Below the pieces are notes generated by a model. It did not search any database, was not told the DNA's origin, and saw only the letters and a program-made list of their open reading frames with translations. The position numbers were made by a program, and so were the translations under genes. This document shows, piece after piece, positions 1 through 12,872 of a stretch of DNA of 64,000 nucleotides. The stretch spans positions 487,851,923 through 487,915,922 of the forward strand of contig VDFB02270651.1 of the NCBI GenBank assembly GCA_007258455.2. The letters run 5' to 3'. This DNA comes from Sequoia sempervirens (Eukaryota; Streptophyta; Pinopsida; Cupressales; Cupressaceae). Position 1 is the first letter of the stretch; the number at the start of each line of letters is the position of its first letter.

Positions 1-1649
1 GCAAGACATCAAGATGAAGGAAACATGATCAATCATGCCAAATTATGAAGAAATATTGAGTTATCCTCTCTATGCTAGCTACAAAAATTCAATATGTTTT
101 ATGAACTAGCCTTTTGCGGTTCTATCAAGCAATCAAGGCATCCATCAATCATTATTTGTTGCAACCTATGGTGTGATATCACTATATCAAGGGTTTCACA
201 TCAAGGTAATCTTGTTATTAATCATTTATCATGTCAATAAATTATTTTTGTTTTGGCCTTTTCTTGACCTAGGGTATGCCCTCTTGATTAAGGTTTTTGT
301 AGTGGCAAATATTAGATATCGACCAAGTTTTGGCCAATTAATTGTATGCAATAGGGTGGTCAAATCACCCAGATTTTATGAATTATTGGTCTAATGCAGT
401 CCATTTGCCATCAATTTATTTTATGAGGAATATTTAAGTAATAATTTTCCATAAAAAACTATGCATTTCAAGTGGACTGATTAATATTTTCGCTTGGAAT
501 CTCATAAGTATGTAGTAAATCACCTACATATTCGCCAATAGTATTAAAAAAACATTGTATATCAAGACCCATTTCGCCAATTAAAATTTACAAATAGTTT
601 CTTATGAGGACCCATTTCTCCAATTAAAATTTACAAATAGTTGTTATGAGAACCCATTTTTCCAATAACATTAAAAAATAATTATATTTGAGGGTCCACA
701 TTTTTTCAATTACCATGACACCTCCATGCTAATCATAGGGCCATAATCGCCTTGAAAATTACAATGTATATGTTCCATCAAGGTTTGATTTTCCCAAAAC
801 TTAAATGTATCATTGTATAATCATGTGGGATTCACCAAATTTTTAATTTACCATTTAAAAATCCCATGGAATTTTCCAAATATGGATTGATGTAAATACA
901 ATCAAAACTATCATTTATTTTTATATATTTTGTTCAGTTTTGAACTTGTGACCTCTTGATTTAGAGGTTGGACTTGGAACCTTGAAGTTGATCATAGGAA
1001 AGTTACAAACTTACAACACAAGCATCCCTACATTAACCAATAGCAAGTCAGTGAAAACCTAAACTTAAAGGTGAGTGATCATTTCTTCATAGTGTTATTT
1101 CTTTATCTTTTTTCTATTCTTTCTTCAATATTAAAGATGATATTGAGTAGGAAATTGGATCTATATTCTATGTCCTTAAAAAATAAGACATTTTTTCCAA
1201 CTTTTATTCTAAGTGAGAGATCAAGATATTGAGCAACAAGTGCAAGGGTAACACTCCTTAGGGTGGTGAAGTGACTATGAGGCCATCAAAACATGCAAAA
1301 TGTAGAGTTACCATATAGTCTTATTTTGGGATTGGAAATGCTTTTGATCCATCAGATTAAAATGGAGCTAAATCATCAACTCTTCCACCAAATATTAATA
1401 AAGAAGTCATTCACAATACCTCACTTCCATTAGAAGGTGGGATTTTCATTGACTTAAATGAGTCAAAGAAGGATGGCAATACTAGAGAAGATTTTCCAAG
1501 GGATACCTTGATTAGCTAGAATGGGATAATTGACTTGCATGAAAATTTTGGGTCCATAAATGATGTTGGTAGCAAGAAAATAAAAGGAAAATAAAAATAG
1601 GGCGTGAATGGGAAATGACAAGGAATTTTCAGCTTGATTAGGTTTCAAA
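1..1649. other. No gene recognised; AT-rich flank
   Basis: Short open frames only, without recognisable protein similarity. The one structured part is a 43-bp tandem repeat at 566-680, listed separately. The last few hundred bases may be the untranslated or N-terminal part of the hAT-type gene that becomes recognisable near 1650. Confidence 0.5.
566..680. repeat. 43-bp tandem repeat, about 2.6 copies
   Basis: A unit starting with GACCCATTT recurs at 566 and 609 with few differences (CGCC/CTCC at one place). A more diverged third partial copy starts near 651. AT-rich and not part of an open frame. Confidence 0.75.
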
Positions 1650-4016
1650 GTACCCATTTATTGAGGTAGTGGAGAAAGAAAACAAAGTTGAACCTCTAAA
1701 AGAATGCAAGTGTATTATTTGTAGTTGGAAATGTAAAAGATAAAATAAGTTGCAACTAAAGCTTGACACTATAGAAAAGAATATCAGTAAAGTTTATGAA
1801 AAAAATTATAGACAAAAAGGAACAATTAGTAGTATGTTAAGTATTTTGTGGAATATTAAGATCATAAGCAAATAATTTCAAAGCTTGTTGCATGTGGAGG
1901 TACAATTGAGGCTCAATTTGGAAAAGTAATGGAAGGAGCACAAGTAGAAAAAAATGTTCAGATTAGTGTTGTTTTTCATATTTTTCTAGAGGGCGTCCTA
2001 TGATAGACTACCCATAATATTTTAATTTATTATCTTTTTTGGGTGTTCCTCACTTTCTTAGCACAAATTTGTTAATAAATGTTGGATGGGAATGGGAAAG
2101 CTGTCTTGCTACAATGGAAAAGCAAGATTTAAAGGAGAAAGTAAAAGATTCAAACTTCATTGTATTATCTTTAGATGAAGTTACCACAGTAGATAATAAT
2201 TATTTGGTTTGTATGCATATGTATACTATAAAACATGTCCTCCAAGCTAATATTCTATGTGTTCATAAAATGAAGGGAAGATCATCACAAAATATATTTG
2301 AATTAGTCAATAAATCTTTGGATGAAATTGTACGTATAGATGACTTGACAATTGCCAAAAAGTTGGTGTGTGTAGGAGTTGATGGAGCTACAGTAATGCA
2401 AGATCACAAGACTAGTGTTTGCACAAAGTTACAAACTAAATGTGCACCATACATGTTTGGCATTCAGTGCATGGACCATATAATGAATTTAGCATTTATA
2501 GTTGTAAGCAAGTATCCTACCGTATCAAAAGTTGAAAATCTATTCCACAAGCTCTATGCATACTTCTACCGAAGTTCTGAATGTTTCATGGAATTTCAAA
2601 AATTTTCTTATGGAATAACATGAAACAAGCTTCTTAAGGGTGTTGATATCGGATGGATCTCCTTGCATGGACTAGCACAACAATTTCTTTCAAAATATTG
2701 ATCCTTGATTGGAGTAATGTACGAGCATCACAACATAGTAGAAAAAGCTCTTGACCTCTTACATAGGTTAAGCGATATAGATACACTCTTGAATTTAGCT
2801 ATTCTTCTCCTCATGCTAGATGAAATGAAAAATCTTGTGAAGAGATACCAATATATAAATATGTATATCTATGAATATACCAAACTAGGAAGAATGGCAT
2901 CCATGGCCCTCAATAATCTATATCTAGAGCTAACTTCTAAAAGAAAAAAATTTACAAATTTGAACCATTGTGAAAATTATTTATATTTTGGGGTTGGGGC
3001 CCTAGCTTGGTTGGCTAAATCTTTCCTATAGCAGGAGGTTGGTCACAAGTTCTAGTTTCCCCCACCCACGTGGTACCGGAGGGCATGTTGCACTAGCGCC
3101 ACCAGTCACGTTAAAAATTTTACCAGGCGCACTACAGTTTATAGGGGGTTATGCTACCCAATTCCTGTAGTCTAAAAAAAAAAAAAAAAATTATTTATAG
3201 TTTGATTCAAGTGAGAACTTATGTTTTTTTGTATGTGGATTTGAGATACAAATGCACCATTATATGACAGTCAGGTGCTCTATTAGAGAAGTGACTACTA
3301 CAAAGGAAGATTTTAACGAAATTGTTAAATTTGTTAGTGATAATTTGAAGGAAACAGTAAAATATCCTTCCATAGAGATTCATAATAGATTCCCTTGAGA
3401 AAGAAATACTTAAAGTCATGGCTAGTATGTATCTTTAATTTTGGATTCAAGGAAGCCAAGATAGCCCAAGCTATTTTCATGATAAATTAATTATCTTGGC
3501 CGAACACTTTTTGAAAAGTGTAAAATACAATGAATAGACAATAGAAGGAATTATAATTGGGGATAATCTTAGAAAACAATGCAAGCATTTTACAAAAAGT
3601 ATGATGAACCAGTTTGATTCCATGGAGAATCCCTTTGAACCGAGATCAATAACAAAGGATTGGGAAACCTTTAGGTCAAAGTTAAATATTGTGTGGTTCA
3701 ATAACATAATATTTCAAACTTGCTGATTTATGTCAAACAATGATATTAGGCTCAGTGGAGGATGAGATAGTTTTTCATTTCATTGGAGTTTTTGAAATCA
3801 AATATATGAAAAAAAATAGAAAAGAATTTGGAAAAATTCTTTAGAATGTTTGGAACTACAGATAATGTCAAAAAATTTCCTTTTGAAATGGAACTCACAA
3901 TCTGGAGGTCCATATGCAAAAGAAAAGGGTTGTGCAACAATTCAAACATTGGTAGTGGTGGCACTGGAACTGGGTCAAATGATAGTGACACAATGAATGT
4001 TGAATTTGAGATGTAG
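1650..4016 (+). pseudogene. hAT-superfamily transposase pseudogene (ZNF862/DUF4371-like)
   Basis: Decayed transposase read from several plus frames. Around 1700-1790 a C-x2-C stretch (CKCIICSW) followed by a KLDTIEK-like segment resembles the TTF/BED-like zinc finger at the N-terminus of ZNF862-like hAT proteins. A 194-residue open frame (2039-2623) carries VPHFLS, GWEWESCLA, SLDEVTTVD, CVGVDGATVM and CMDHIMNLAF, the usual landmarks of the RNase H-like core in this group. The frame continues at 2705-3031, where a SINE interrupts it, and weak C-terminal similarity runs from 3204 to about 4016. Stops and frameshifts separate the pieces. Known of the family: cut-and-paste DNA transposition in the nucleus. 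Inferred: dead copy, older than the SINE. A domesticated hAT-derived host gene is possible but unlikely given the damage. Confidence 0.75.
2989..3190 (+). mobile_element. tRNA-derived SINE with poly(A) tail and TSD
   Basis: About 200 bp starting GGGGTTGGGG and ending in an uninterrupted A tract. An A-box-like stretch (TAGCTTGGTTGG) is followed by a B-box-like stretch (AGTTCTAGTTT), the spacing of a Pol III promoter. The flanks are near-identical: TTATTTATATTTTG before (2977-2990) and TTATTTATAGTTTG after (3191-3204), a duplication of about 14-17 bp typical of LINE-driven integration. The insert is much more GC-rich than its surroundings and splits the hAT open frame. Because of the shared bases the exact left edge is uncertain by a few bases. 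Confidence 0.8.
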
Positions 4017-4147
4017 GGTGAAAAAAATGAAGACCAAAATCAGAATCAAGATGACTCTTTTACTTCATCTCAAGTTGAATGTCAGTTTGAGGACCATGAC
4101 TTGATTTTAAAATGGAAGTGAACTAGTAGTTTTTAGGTATTTATGTT

Positions 4148-4290
4148 GTACTTCATGAATCATGTTCCAAATTGTAGTTGATAATATTTTATATTGTATT
4201 CCATGAAATTGTGAATCCTTGCACTTCATGAATCATATTTCAAACTATAGTTGATGATATTTTATATTGTATTCCATGATATTGAATTTG
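4148..4290. repeat. 73-bp tandem duplication
   Basis: Two copies starting at 4148 and 4221 share ACTTCATGAATCAT and a TTTTATATTGTATTCCATGA end, with about ten differences. It lies just downstream of the hAT remnant, perhaps in its old 3' region. Confidence 0.75.
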
Positions 4291-5049
4291 ATATGTGATT
4301 GTACATCATTTTTCATAGTTTATGAATTATTTTGATTAGTGCCTTATCACACTACTTATAAATTCCTATTGCATTTCCATTCACATAATCTTTGATAAAT
4401 AACTAAAAGGAATATTTATACATTCCTTGAAAAAAAGTAATAGTTCAACATCCATAACATAAACACATGATGTGATATGATAACTTATAAATAACCCTTG
4501 ATAATTTTGAGTTAAAAGATAGTAAATACAATATTGGAGAGAAAGATAGATTGATATTCAAAATTAAAGAAATACACTTAAGTATTTGAGTCATTTTTTT
4601 ATTACAGAGAAAAATTAGAACATTTCATATATGTTTTATCAAATAGCTTAAATTGTGCAAAAAGAGCTTATAAAGAATGAGATGAAAGATCAAAAAATTA
4701 GAACGCTTTGAAATTTTTAATGAGGCTTAGGATTCCCTTTTATAACATAAGGGAAGCAACAAGAAAATAAGTGAAGAACCTCATCCCAAAACTTTATGAC
4801 AACCAAATTCTCAAATATGAGGCATAAGAATAAAAAGCATGGATCCACTCATAGACTGGGTAAAAAATTATATTTTTCATTCCATGCATTAACATATCCC
4901 CAAAAGGCTAGTCATGAGCTAAGAGATTTTCTAAATTCTCCAAATTTTTTTGGTACTTGGCATCAAGTAAAGCACTGGCCTCTCTACAAAAAATTTCCAT
5001 CCTTTTTCTTGCATTTACCATCCCATCTGAATAGGAATTAAGTATATTT
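4291..5049. other. No gene recognised
   Basis: AT-rich, with short frames only. The 81-residue plus frame at 4796-5041 has no recognisable motif and overlaps the likely 3' extension of the minus-strand gene X remnant, so I do not call it a gene. Confidence 0.45.
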
Positions 5050-6310
5050 AAATCAAGTTTGTCATCTTTGCAAATCAGAGGGAGGAGTGTGGGGATTAGA
5101 ATATTGAAACTATCCTTCCATTTCTCTAGCTTGTCTTCAACTCCCCATTATCTTTTGATAGGTGTGGTACAACCCTCCTATCAACATTTATGAAAGAGAT
5201 CATTCTTTCTTGTGCATATTCAATTATAATTTCCAAATACGCTTTCTGATTTTGTACCATCTTGGCAATCTCAAAAGTAAGATAGATACTAGGTGGGGCA
5301 TCAGACCTGTTTGTGGATCCCTTATACATACCTTCCAAAGATGAAAATATAGGATTTCATTGTTCAAATATATATTTGAGCCACTCTTGATCCGCACTTA
5401 CTCTGGTAATGGCATCTCTCAAATTCAAATATGACACACAATTATTTTTCAGCCTTCTTAATATTTTAGACAATATATTCTCTAGGATGCATGTTGCAAT
5501 GTGCACATTCTCCTTTTTTTTATTCTACTAAGCATTCTTCAACTACTCTTCTAGCATTTGAATCTTTTCTTTAGGCTTTGCATTTTCAATCATCACATAA
5601 GTAGGGGGATTGTAGAAGAGGAGCCTACTTCTCGCACACTTTCAAGGGATTTTTGTTTAGCCAACAATACCTATTGTTGGTTGTAAGCTTCCATTCAAGA
5701 TAGTTATGTTCCTTCAACATTGTATTAAGTCTATCTTGCAACCTTCAAACACTAGCTTAATTAAACTTGGCAACATCTACAATGTAGCAACTTCAGGGGT
5801 AGAGGTGTCATACACCTCTTTACAATCAAGTTCCCTTTAATACCCTTACCCTTTGATTCTTCAACAATCACAGACTTTGCTATATTTGGGGAAGGTCCCA
5901 TATTGCAAGGGCTTCCCAATGTGGGTTGAACCCTGATCTTGACAATTCCATCTTTGTTTCCTATTTTGTGGAGAAAATTTCTCCTTCTTGATTCCTAATA
6001 GTATCAAAGACAATTGTTGAAGAAATTTTCCATTTAGGGAGTAGTAACAATCCACTATCTTCCACAATTCTTCTCTCTTTGTCAAGCATGATGTTTTTGG
6101 ACTCAAAATTCATTTTTGTCCTTACCTTTGCAACTACTTCATCATACATTTCTCTAAGCACATTTGCTTGTGCCAACTAAACTTTTTTATGGTACTCCCC
6201 CCTCTTTGATATCAAAAAGAAATCTTTAAACTCCTAGGATTTTATAAACTCATCATTAGAAATTATTTGTGAACATTCAAATTACCTCACATCATTGAGT
6301 TTATCTCTCC
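5050..6310 (-). pseudogene. Gene X family remnant, copy 1 (unknown function)
   Basis: Minus-strand frames, broken by stops, resemble the 3' half of the better kept copy at 31300-33960. The clearest match is nucleotide-level: about 6190-6300 against 32419-32530, encoding a DEF-[IV]-x-S-x-EFK-like segment. Next comes 5961-6176, where KERRIVEDSGLLLL corresponds to EKGRKILESVGVMI in the other copy, and both are followed by VFD. No catalytic motif is recognised. Its upstream part stops next to the left edge of chromovirus A at 6413, so A may have cut it. Sequence similarity of the two copies was judged by eye. Confidence 0.5.
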
Positions 6311-6412
6311 CCATAGCCATGACCAACCCAAACCTTTGTTGAAGAAGACCAACAATATTTGGTCTTAGGGGATGTTGGTATAGGAGTACCTATGGGTCCA
6401 ATGGGCCTAATA

Positions 6413-7877
6413 TGTTTTACTTTTTTCTTTTGTTTGGATCTTTGTGTTTAGGTGATGAAATAAGGTCCTAAAGACCATTTCAAATGTTTTGTAATAGGTC
6501 TCCTAGGATTGTTGAATTTCAATGTAATAGCAAGGGTTCCATCTTTACTTTGTAAGCTTGGTGCACCTTGGAAAACTAAGGAATCAAAATTCCATGATGC
6601 AACCAAGTTCTTGAGGGGAATTACCTTGATGTTTTTGAAGTTTTTTTAATGCCTTTGACATCTTTTGAAGATTCCTTATAGTTGGTTTTGTAGTAGTTGT
6701 GTAAATGACCTTAATGAGGCAATTTGGTGTCTAACATGAAGTTTTAGTGATTCCAACATCCACCTAATTCAAATTTCAGTTGGAAGAAATTGGGAAGGGT
6801 TGTTGAAGGTTTAAATAAGCCTCTGATAGTTGAGGCATGACTGTTGATGAAATATTTTTGAAGTTCCAATACAAAACTTATTGTTTTATGTAGAAACTAT
6901 TTAAATTTCCTTTTTTCCTGGGTGGTATGACCTTTCTACATACTATACGAGAATAATCCTATTATGGTTGGATAGAGGGAAGACCTGGCTTCCTTTTAGT
7001 GGTGATTTGATGAGTTTTCATTAAGTATAAAGGAAGATATCTTCATTTTAGCAGGAACCGGTCTAAAAACCCTCAAAACTAGGGTTTTGATTGTAGAATG
7101 GCTCTTACTTCCATCTCCAAATTGTAATAATGAAAAATATTGGTGGGATGGAAGGAATTTGTGTAAATTTTCATTTTTTTGGGTTCTAGAGGATGACATG
7201 ATGTGTGGAGAAAGATATACATTGTTCTAGGCATGTCATCTTCATGTGACAGGCCTAGATTGTGAAGAAAAAGTTGAGTTTTGTTTATTTATGGTTACTT
7301 TGTTATAGGAGACACTTAGGGATGGTGGATTTGGGTGTATTTAGCCTATAGGAATCTGATTTAAGGCTTTGGGGTGAAGGGGAGAGCCTAGGTAGTTAAT
7401 TGATCTGTTGTAGCCTACCAATTAGGCATCTTGGAGTAGCATTGGTTTGGTCTATTGGTCATTTTTCGTATGCTATCATGAAGGAAGGTTTTGAGACCTT
7501 GTAGGGGCATGTTATAATTTTATGAATTTAGGAGTTTAGGCTTGGTACTAGCTTGTGTGTGGTTTTTATATTGTCTGTCCTATCGGGTAGGGCTACAAGC
7601 CTTTTAGTGGTAAAGGGGCCTAATGGTTAGAGTGATGAAAAGATGGAGTTTCCTAAGTGATAAATAGGATTTTATGTGTTGGTTGAACCTATTTTTCATG
7701 TTCATAGGGGTTGAAAATCCTCTTGGTTGCTGGAGTTCAAGAACCCTAGGTGTGTAGGGTCTTTTCCCTTAAGGGAATAGTGAGTTGGAAGATTCCACAT
7801 AAGAATATTTGAGAGAAGCATAAAAAAAAGAGTCTTGTCATTAGAGTTTAGTTTTTCTTCCCTTCCACTCTGCATCA
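6413..7877 (+). repeat. 5' LTR of chromovirus A
   Basis: Starts TGTTTTACTTTTTTC, aligned to TGTTTATGTTC at 35473, and ends CA a few bases before the PBS at 7881. About 1465 bp. The shared blocks TTTTGTTTGG, TGATGAAATAA and GTAAGCTTGGTGCACCTTGG identify it as the partner of the truncated 3' LTR. The five bases before it are TAATA, but the matching TSD on the right is not visible. Confidence 0.7.
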
Positions 7878-7880
7878 TAG

Positions 7881-7892
7881 TGGTATCAGAGC
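7881..7892 (+). promoter_or_regulatory. Primer-binding site of A, initiator-Met tRNA type
   Basis: TGGTATCAGAGC is the classic plant PBS complementary to the 3' end of initiator methionine tRNA, used to prime minus-strand cDNA. It lies 3-6 bases after the LTR end, just before gag. Confidence 0.9.
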
Positions 7893-7925
7893 CTGATTGT
7901 AGGTAGTTGTTGAATGGAAGACATC

Positions 7926-8900
7926 ATGCCTCCAAAACCTGGACTAGTGGTTGCAAGGGACTTGAAGGTCTTGAGAGAAGAGATGGAAGCCTTGAAAGAA
8001 AGAGAAATAAGAAGAGTGGTCATAGTTGATGAAGAAAGTTCCTCTAAAGAAGAGCCAGAGTGTGAAGAAGATGAAGAAAACCCTTAGGGGGAAGAGATAC
8101 CCCCTCATGAGAGAAGCCTCCTTAAAGCCTTGCAAGAATCTAGAGGAGAGACCTCTGAGGTAAATATTGATTTTTTGGTGTAAAATGGAAAGATGGATAT
8201 GGATGAAGTGTTAGAGTGGGTGGAGGCCTTAAAAAACTATTTTTAATATAAATACATGGAAGAGAATAAGAAACTAAAGTTTTCCAAAACAAAGTTGAAG
8301 GGGTCTGCCTTGACATGGTGGAATTTCACCCAAGGAGAAAGGGTTAAGCGTGTAAGTCTATGATCAACTCATGGGATAGGATTGTGCATGGGTTGAAGGA
8401 ACAATTACTTCCTACTCATCATGAAGTGAAAGAATTCAGAAAGAGGCAAAATCTAAGACAAAAGGATATGGATGTTTCATCCTACACTAAGCAATTCTAG
8501 AAGTTGATCATGAGATGTGGTCATGAAGAAAGTGAGAAGGAAAAAGTGGCCAGGTACATCAATGGCCTAAGAATCAATATACAAGATGAGATCAATTTGG
8601 CTATTACCAAGAGCATGGAATATTGCATACAAGTTGCATATAGGGCTGAAGAGAAGATAAGGAGGAAACAAGAGCAACAAAATAGAGGAATAGGCAAAAA
8701 TTTCAAAGGTAAGGGCAATTTTAGGGGCAAAAATAAGTCCCAAAAACATCAAGAGGAGTATAGACATAATGAATCAAGTGGAGACTCAAGTAATAGAGGT
8801 GGATTCAGGGGAGAGACCCAATGGTAGAGGTAGATTTCATGGAGGAAGAGGCTTCAATCAATTCTCAGGGAGACGCTACACTTGTAACCAACCTGGGCAT
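7926..8900 (+). pseudogene. gag of chromovirus A
   Basis: Encodes the capsid/nucleocapsid precursor that packages element RNA. The likely start is ATG 7926 (MPPKPG). An acidic, charged N-terminal segment is followed by the retrotrans-gag signature LKGSALTWWNF near 8300, then YINGLR near 8560 and a basic K/R/N-rich tail at 8650-8760. The zinc knuckle (8878-8920) reads RYTCNQPGHLAFKC: the first Cys of C-x2-C-x4-H-x4-C is Arg (CGC), so the knuckle is damaged. The frame changes twice, once between 8160 and 8504 and again near 8800, so the gene cannot give a full product. Confidence 0.8.
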
Positions 8901-8920
8901 CTAGCCTTCAAATGTCCTGA

Positions 8921-11187
8921 AAAGAAAGGCTTACACTCTCATGGTGGAGAGAGGAGGAATAAACTAGTGCATGAAGATGAAGAAAGTGTGACTTCACCTA
9001 CAGTGAACCTCAGATCAAAAATTGGAGAGAACTTGATGATTAAAAGAACATTACTCAAGGTACCAATCCCTGAAGAACCCACACAAAGGAAAACACTTTT
9101 TAGAATCAATTACAAGGTAAAAGGTAAATTATGTAAGATAGTGGTGGATTTAGGATCAACTATTAATCTTACTTCAATTGAGATGGTAGAAAAATTGAAT
9201 TTGAAAAGGATTTCTCACCCTAACCCATACAAAGTTTCATGGCTTAGTAAAGGACAACAGGTCTTGGTGGATGAACAAGTATGGGTAGAATTCAACATTG
9301 GGACATATAAGGATAAGATCCTATGTGACATCATCCCTATGGATGTGTGCCACTTGCTGCCCGTTAGGCCTTGGCAATTTGATAGGAAGGTCAAGCATGA
9401 TGGGGATAATAACACATACTGCATTGTGATAGATGGGGTGACTTACAACATCTCACCTCTCCTAGAAGAAGACAAGGAAAAGCATGAAGGGCCTAGTGTT
9501 TTGATGGTAGGTGAGAAAGATTTCATGATGACCTTGAAGGAAGGGGGAGGAAGAGGATTATTCTTGATTGTGACTCCAAAGAGTGAAGCAAATCTTCCCA
9601 CAAACAAGGAAGATGTACCTAAGGAGGTCCAAGAGTTGTTGGAAAGATACAAGGATATAACGGTGAATGAATTACCTAGCTCCATACCTCCCATCAGGGA
9701 TATAATCCACCATATTGATATGATTCTAGGGGCTACATTTCCCTATAAGGATGCATATAAGATGACACCTACCCAAAATGAGGAGATTTCAAGACAAGTG
9801 CAAGAATTGATGGATAAAGGGCTAGTGAAGAAGAGTTTGAGTCCATGTGTTGTTCCTACTATCCTAGCACCAAGGAAGGATGGGAATTGGAGGCTTTGCA
9901 CTAATTCAAGAGCCACCAATAGGATCAAAATCAGATATAGGCTCCCAATGCCAAGAATGGAGGACCTCATGGATTTTCTATTAAGAGCATCTTACTTTTC
10001 CAAGATTGATTTAAAGAGTGGGTACCATTTGATAAGGATCAGAGAGGGGGATGAGTGGAAGATAGATTTTAAGACTAATGAAGGGCTCTATGAGTGGTTG
10101 GTGATTCCCTTTGGGTTGTCAAATTCCCCTAGCACCTTTATGCACCTTATGAATGAGGTATTGAAACCTTTCATTGGAAAGCTTTTTGTAGTTTATATAG
10201 ATGACATCCTTGTGTTTAGCAGGTCTAAAGAAGAACATTTGCAACACCTTGACATGGTATTAAGGAGGTTATAAGAGGAGAAGCTACTGATCAACATGGA
10301 AAAGTGTCAATTCATGAAGGGAGAGCTAGTATACCTTGGGTTTGCCATCTCCAAGGGAATTTTTAAGATGGATCCTTTAAAGGTGGATGCTATTCTTAGT
10401 TGGCCAACCCCAAAAATAATGGGAGATGTAAGGAGTTTTCATGGAGTTGCAAGCTTCTACAGATAGTTCATCAAGAAATTTAGCCAAATTTGTGCACCAA
10501 TCTTGGACACCATCAAAGGAGGTAATAAATGTAAGTTTTCTTGGACCAATGAGGCAGATAAATGGTTTGAATATTTGAAAATGAGAGTGGCATAGCAGCC
10601 TATACTTATGCTCCCTAATTTTGATAAAGTTTTTACCATTGCGTGTGATGCTAGTAATCAAGCAAAGGGTCGTTTTGAGCCAAGAAGGTAGGTTGGATGC
10701 ATTTTTAAGTGAAAGGATTAATGAAGCAAAAAGAAAGTATTCTTCGTATGATTTGGAATTGTATGCTATGGTCCAAGCCCTGAAAAAGTGGATGCACTAG
10801 TTGTTACCTAAATATTTTTTTGTTTATATTGAAAATCATGCCTTGCGTTTCTTGAATGCACGGGACAAACTCAGTCATTGGCACATACAAACTTAGCATT
10901 GAATGAAGTGGGTGGAGTCTTTGGAAGCCTATACATTCACAATAAAACACAAGAAGGTCCAAGTAAATAAGGTGGAAAATTCTCTTAGTAGAAGGGCACT
11001 TGTAGTGCAAGTGATCCAACTCCAAAGCATGGGGGTTGAAGCATTAAAGGATATGTATCATGAAGATTCAAATTTAAAGGAGGTATACAATGTTTGTGAA
11101 CAAAATTTGAATACTTTTCATGTTGAATATTCTTTTTTTATTGAAAAATGGTTTTCTCTTCAAAGGAAGCCAATTGTGGGTGCCTAA
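8921..11187 (+). pseudogene. Protease, reverse transcriptase and RNase H of A
   Basis: A 501-residue open frame ending at 10274 carries protease and most of RT. The protease site is DLGST near 9145 (DSGxT expected; Ser to Leu). RT motifs follow: [30 protein letters not shown] and an intact YIDD at 10194-10205. After the stop at 10274, connection and RNase H similarity continues in the same frame (YLGF, then ACDASN near 10645). A frameshift near 10670 leads to SSYDLELYAMVQAL near 10745 and further fragments to 11187. Reverse transcription acts in cytoplasmic particles. The intact YIDD is unusual here, since both other RTs in the window have lost it; the stop and frameshifts still make it inactive. 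Confidence 0.85.
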
Positions 11188-11692
11188 ATGCTCAATGAGG
11201 GAGAATATCATAAAAGAGAAACATAGTGTAGGCCTTGGAGGTCATTTTGGCCTTGATAAGACCTTAGAACAAGTTAGGATGTTTTATTATTGGGCAAGGA
11301 TGCAGGTCGATGTGAGAAGGTATGTGGAAGGGTGCACAATATGTCAAAGAGAAAAGGGAACATCAAATGTAGGACTCTACCAGCCACTTCCCAATCCCAA
11401 TAGGCCTTGGGAGTGTGTAAGTATGGATTTTGTATTGGGGTTTCCTAGAACCCAAAGAGGTTTTGATAGTGTCTTTGTGGTAGTTGATAGGTTTAGTAAG
11501 ATGGCACATTTTCTTCCTTGTAAATGCACCAATGATGCATCTCATATAGTAGGTCTCTTCTTTAAGGAGGTTGTTAGGATACATGGATTTCCTTTAAGCA
11601 TTGTTTCTAACAGGGATTCTAAGTTCATTGGTCACTTTTGGAGGACCTTGTGGAAAAAACTTGGCACAAACCTATCCTTTAGTTTTGCATAC
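11120..11692 (+). pseudogene. Integrase of A, N-terminal part (interrupted)
   Basis: HHCC zinc-binding segment (GLGGHFG near 11240, CTICQREKG near 11340), then the catalytic core with the first Asp in SMDFVLGFP and VVVDRFSKMAHF. The second catalytic position reads VSNRDSKF, where SDRD is expected, so the Asp is Asn, a G-to-A change. The frame runs into element B at 11693 in the middle of the expected AYYPQTDG motif, which resumes at 28013. Confidence 0.88.
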
Positions 11693-12855
11693 TATGTGTG
11701 GGAAATGTTAGTATCAAAATAAAATAATAAAAACAACACACCAATGAAACATTAAACTAAAGAAAGCTAAATAAAATGAAATCAAAGAGATTTAAACAAA
11801 GCTTCTTCAAAACTGTTCCATTGTCCTCTATCTCCAGTGATTTGCTTGAAGCTGCTACTCTCATATTGTATAAGCAAAGCTTCTCAGAATGGCAACCTAT
11901 AGAATGAGTATGCAAAGGGAGAATACTTCTTTATTCCTATATGCTGATGGAGTGAATATGGATATACATAGGGGCTGTAGATTATGCAAAGGGGCTATGG
12001 ATTATGAACGCTATTGAAACTATGATATGAGATGGATAGGCCATGATATGGAATGCTAATATGCTAAATTATGCTATGCTAAAATCTAGAATGCTATGGA
12101 TGCTGGAAGACTAATTGGCTATAGTTTTCCCGAATGAAAGCTTCTCTATTTTCAAAGACCCAGTAGTCCCTTTTATAGATTTTCACAGGCAAGAGCCTAG
12201 CTGGCAAAGATCAATGGTTGTGAGATTGTCTGGTAATTTTGAATGGTGAGAGATGAAGAGGTTGAGAGGAAGATAGAAGATGTTGGGAGGTTGGAGAGAA
12301 GAATGGAGATTTGTCTTCAACCCACGGGAACAAGCTTGCTCAGAAACAGAGAAATTAATTTTTTATTTTGAAGTTTGTTAATGGTTGTTGAGGATAATCC
12401 AAATTAAATAAATAAATTTATTTAATTTTAGGTGTGTTTGAGGATTTAAAATATTTTTGAAATATTTAATGTGAAGACTATAGAAGATTCAATTAAATAT
12501 TTAGAATATTTAATTGTAAATGAACTTTAGAAGAATTAATTAAATATTTGGAAATATTTAATTGTGAATGGAATATTAGAAAAGAATATTTAATCTTTAT
12601 TTGAATAAAATATTCAAACCAAGAATATGTGATAATTAATATAAATAAATCGTAATGTTTATTTAATTAATTAAGAAATGGATAAGAAAGTGATGAAATA
12701 AACTTATTTATTTAATCGTAATAAAAGAATGAACAATATAAATAAATTATTTAGATTTATTTATACACAGATTGAATTCAGAGATTTAATTAAATATTAA
12801 AAATATTTAATTAATTACCAGACTATTGTGATGTGACCATTTTTAGGTGTATACA
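11693..12855 (-). repeat. 3' LTR of element B
   Basis: On the minus strand it starts TGTATACACC (TGTCTACACC in the other copy) and ends CCCACACATA; 1163 bp. It matches 26870-28012 over its whole length with scattered, mainly transition, differences and small indels, one of them near 12000. The distal half is extremely AT-rich (TTAATTAAATAT-like runs). Confidence 0.92.
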
Positions 12856-12872
12856 TTTTGCCCCTCTTTAAA
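12856..12872 (-). promoter_or_regulatory. Polypurine tract of element B
   Basis: On the minus strand AAAGAGGGGCAAAA lies directly before the 3' LTR start TGTATACACC, the expected place for the plus-strand DNA primer. Confidence 0.75.
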
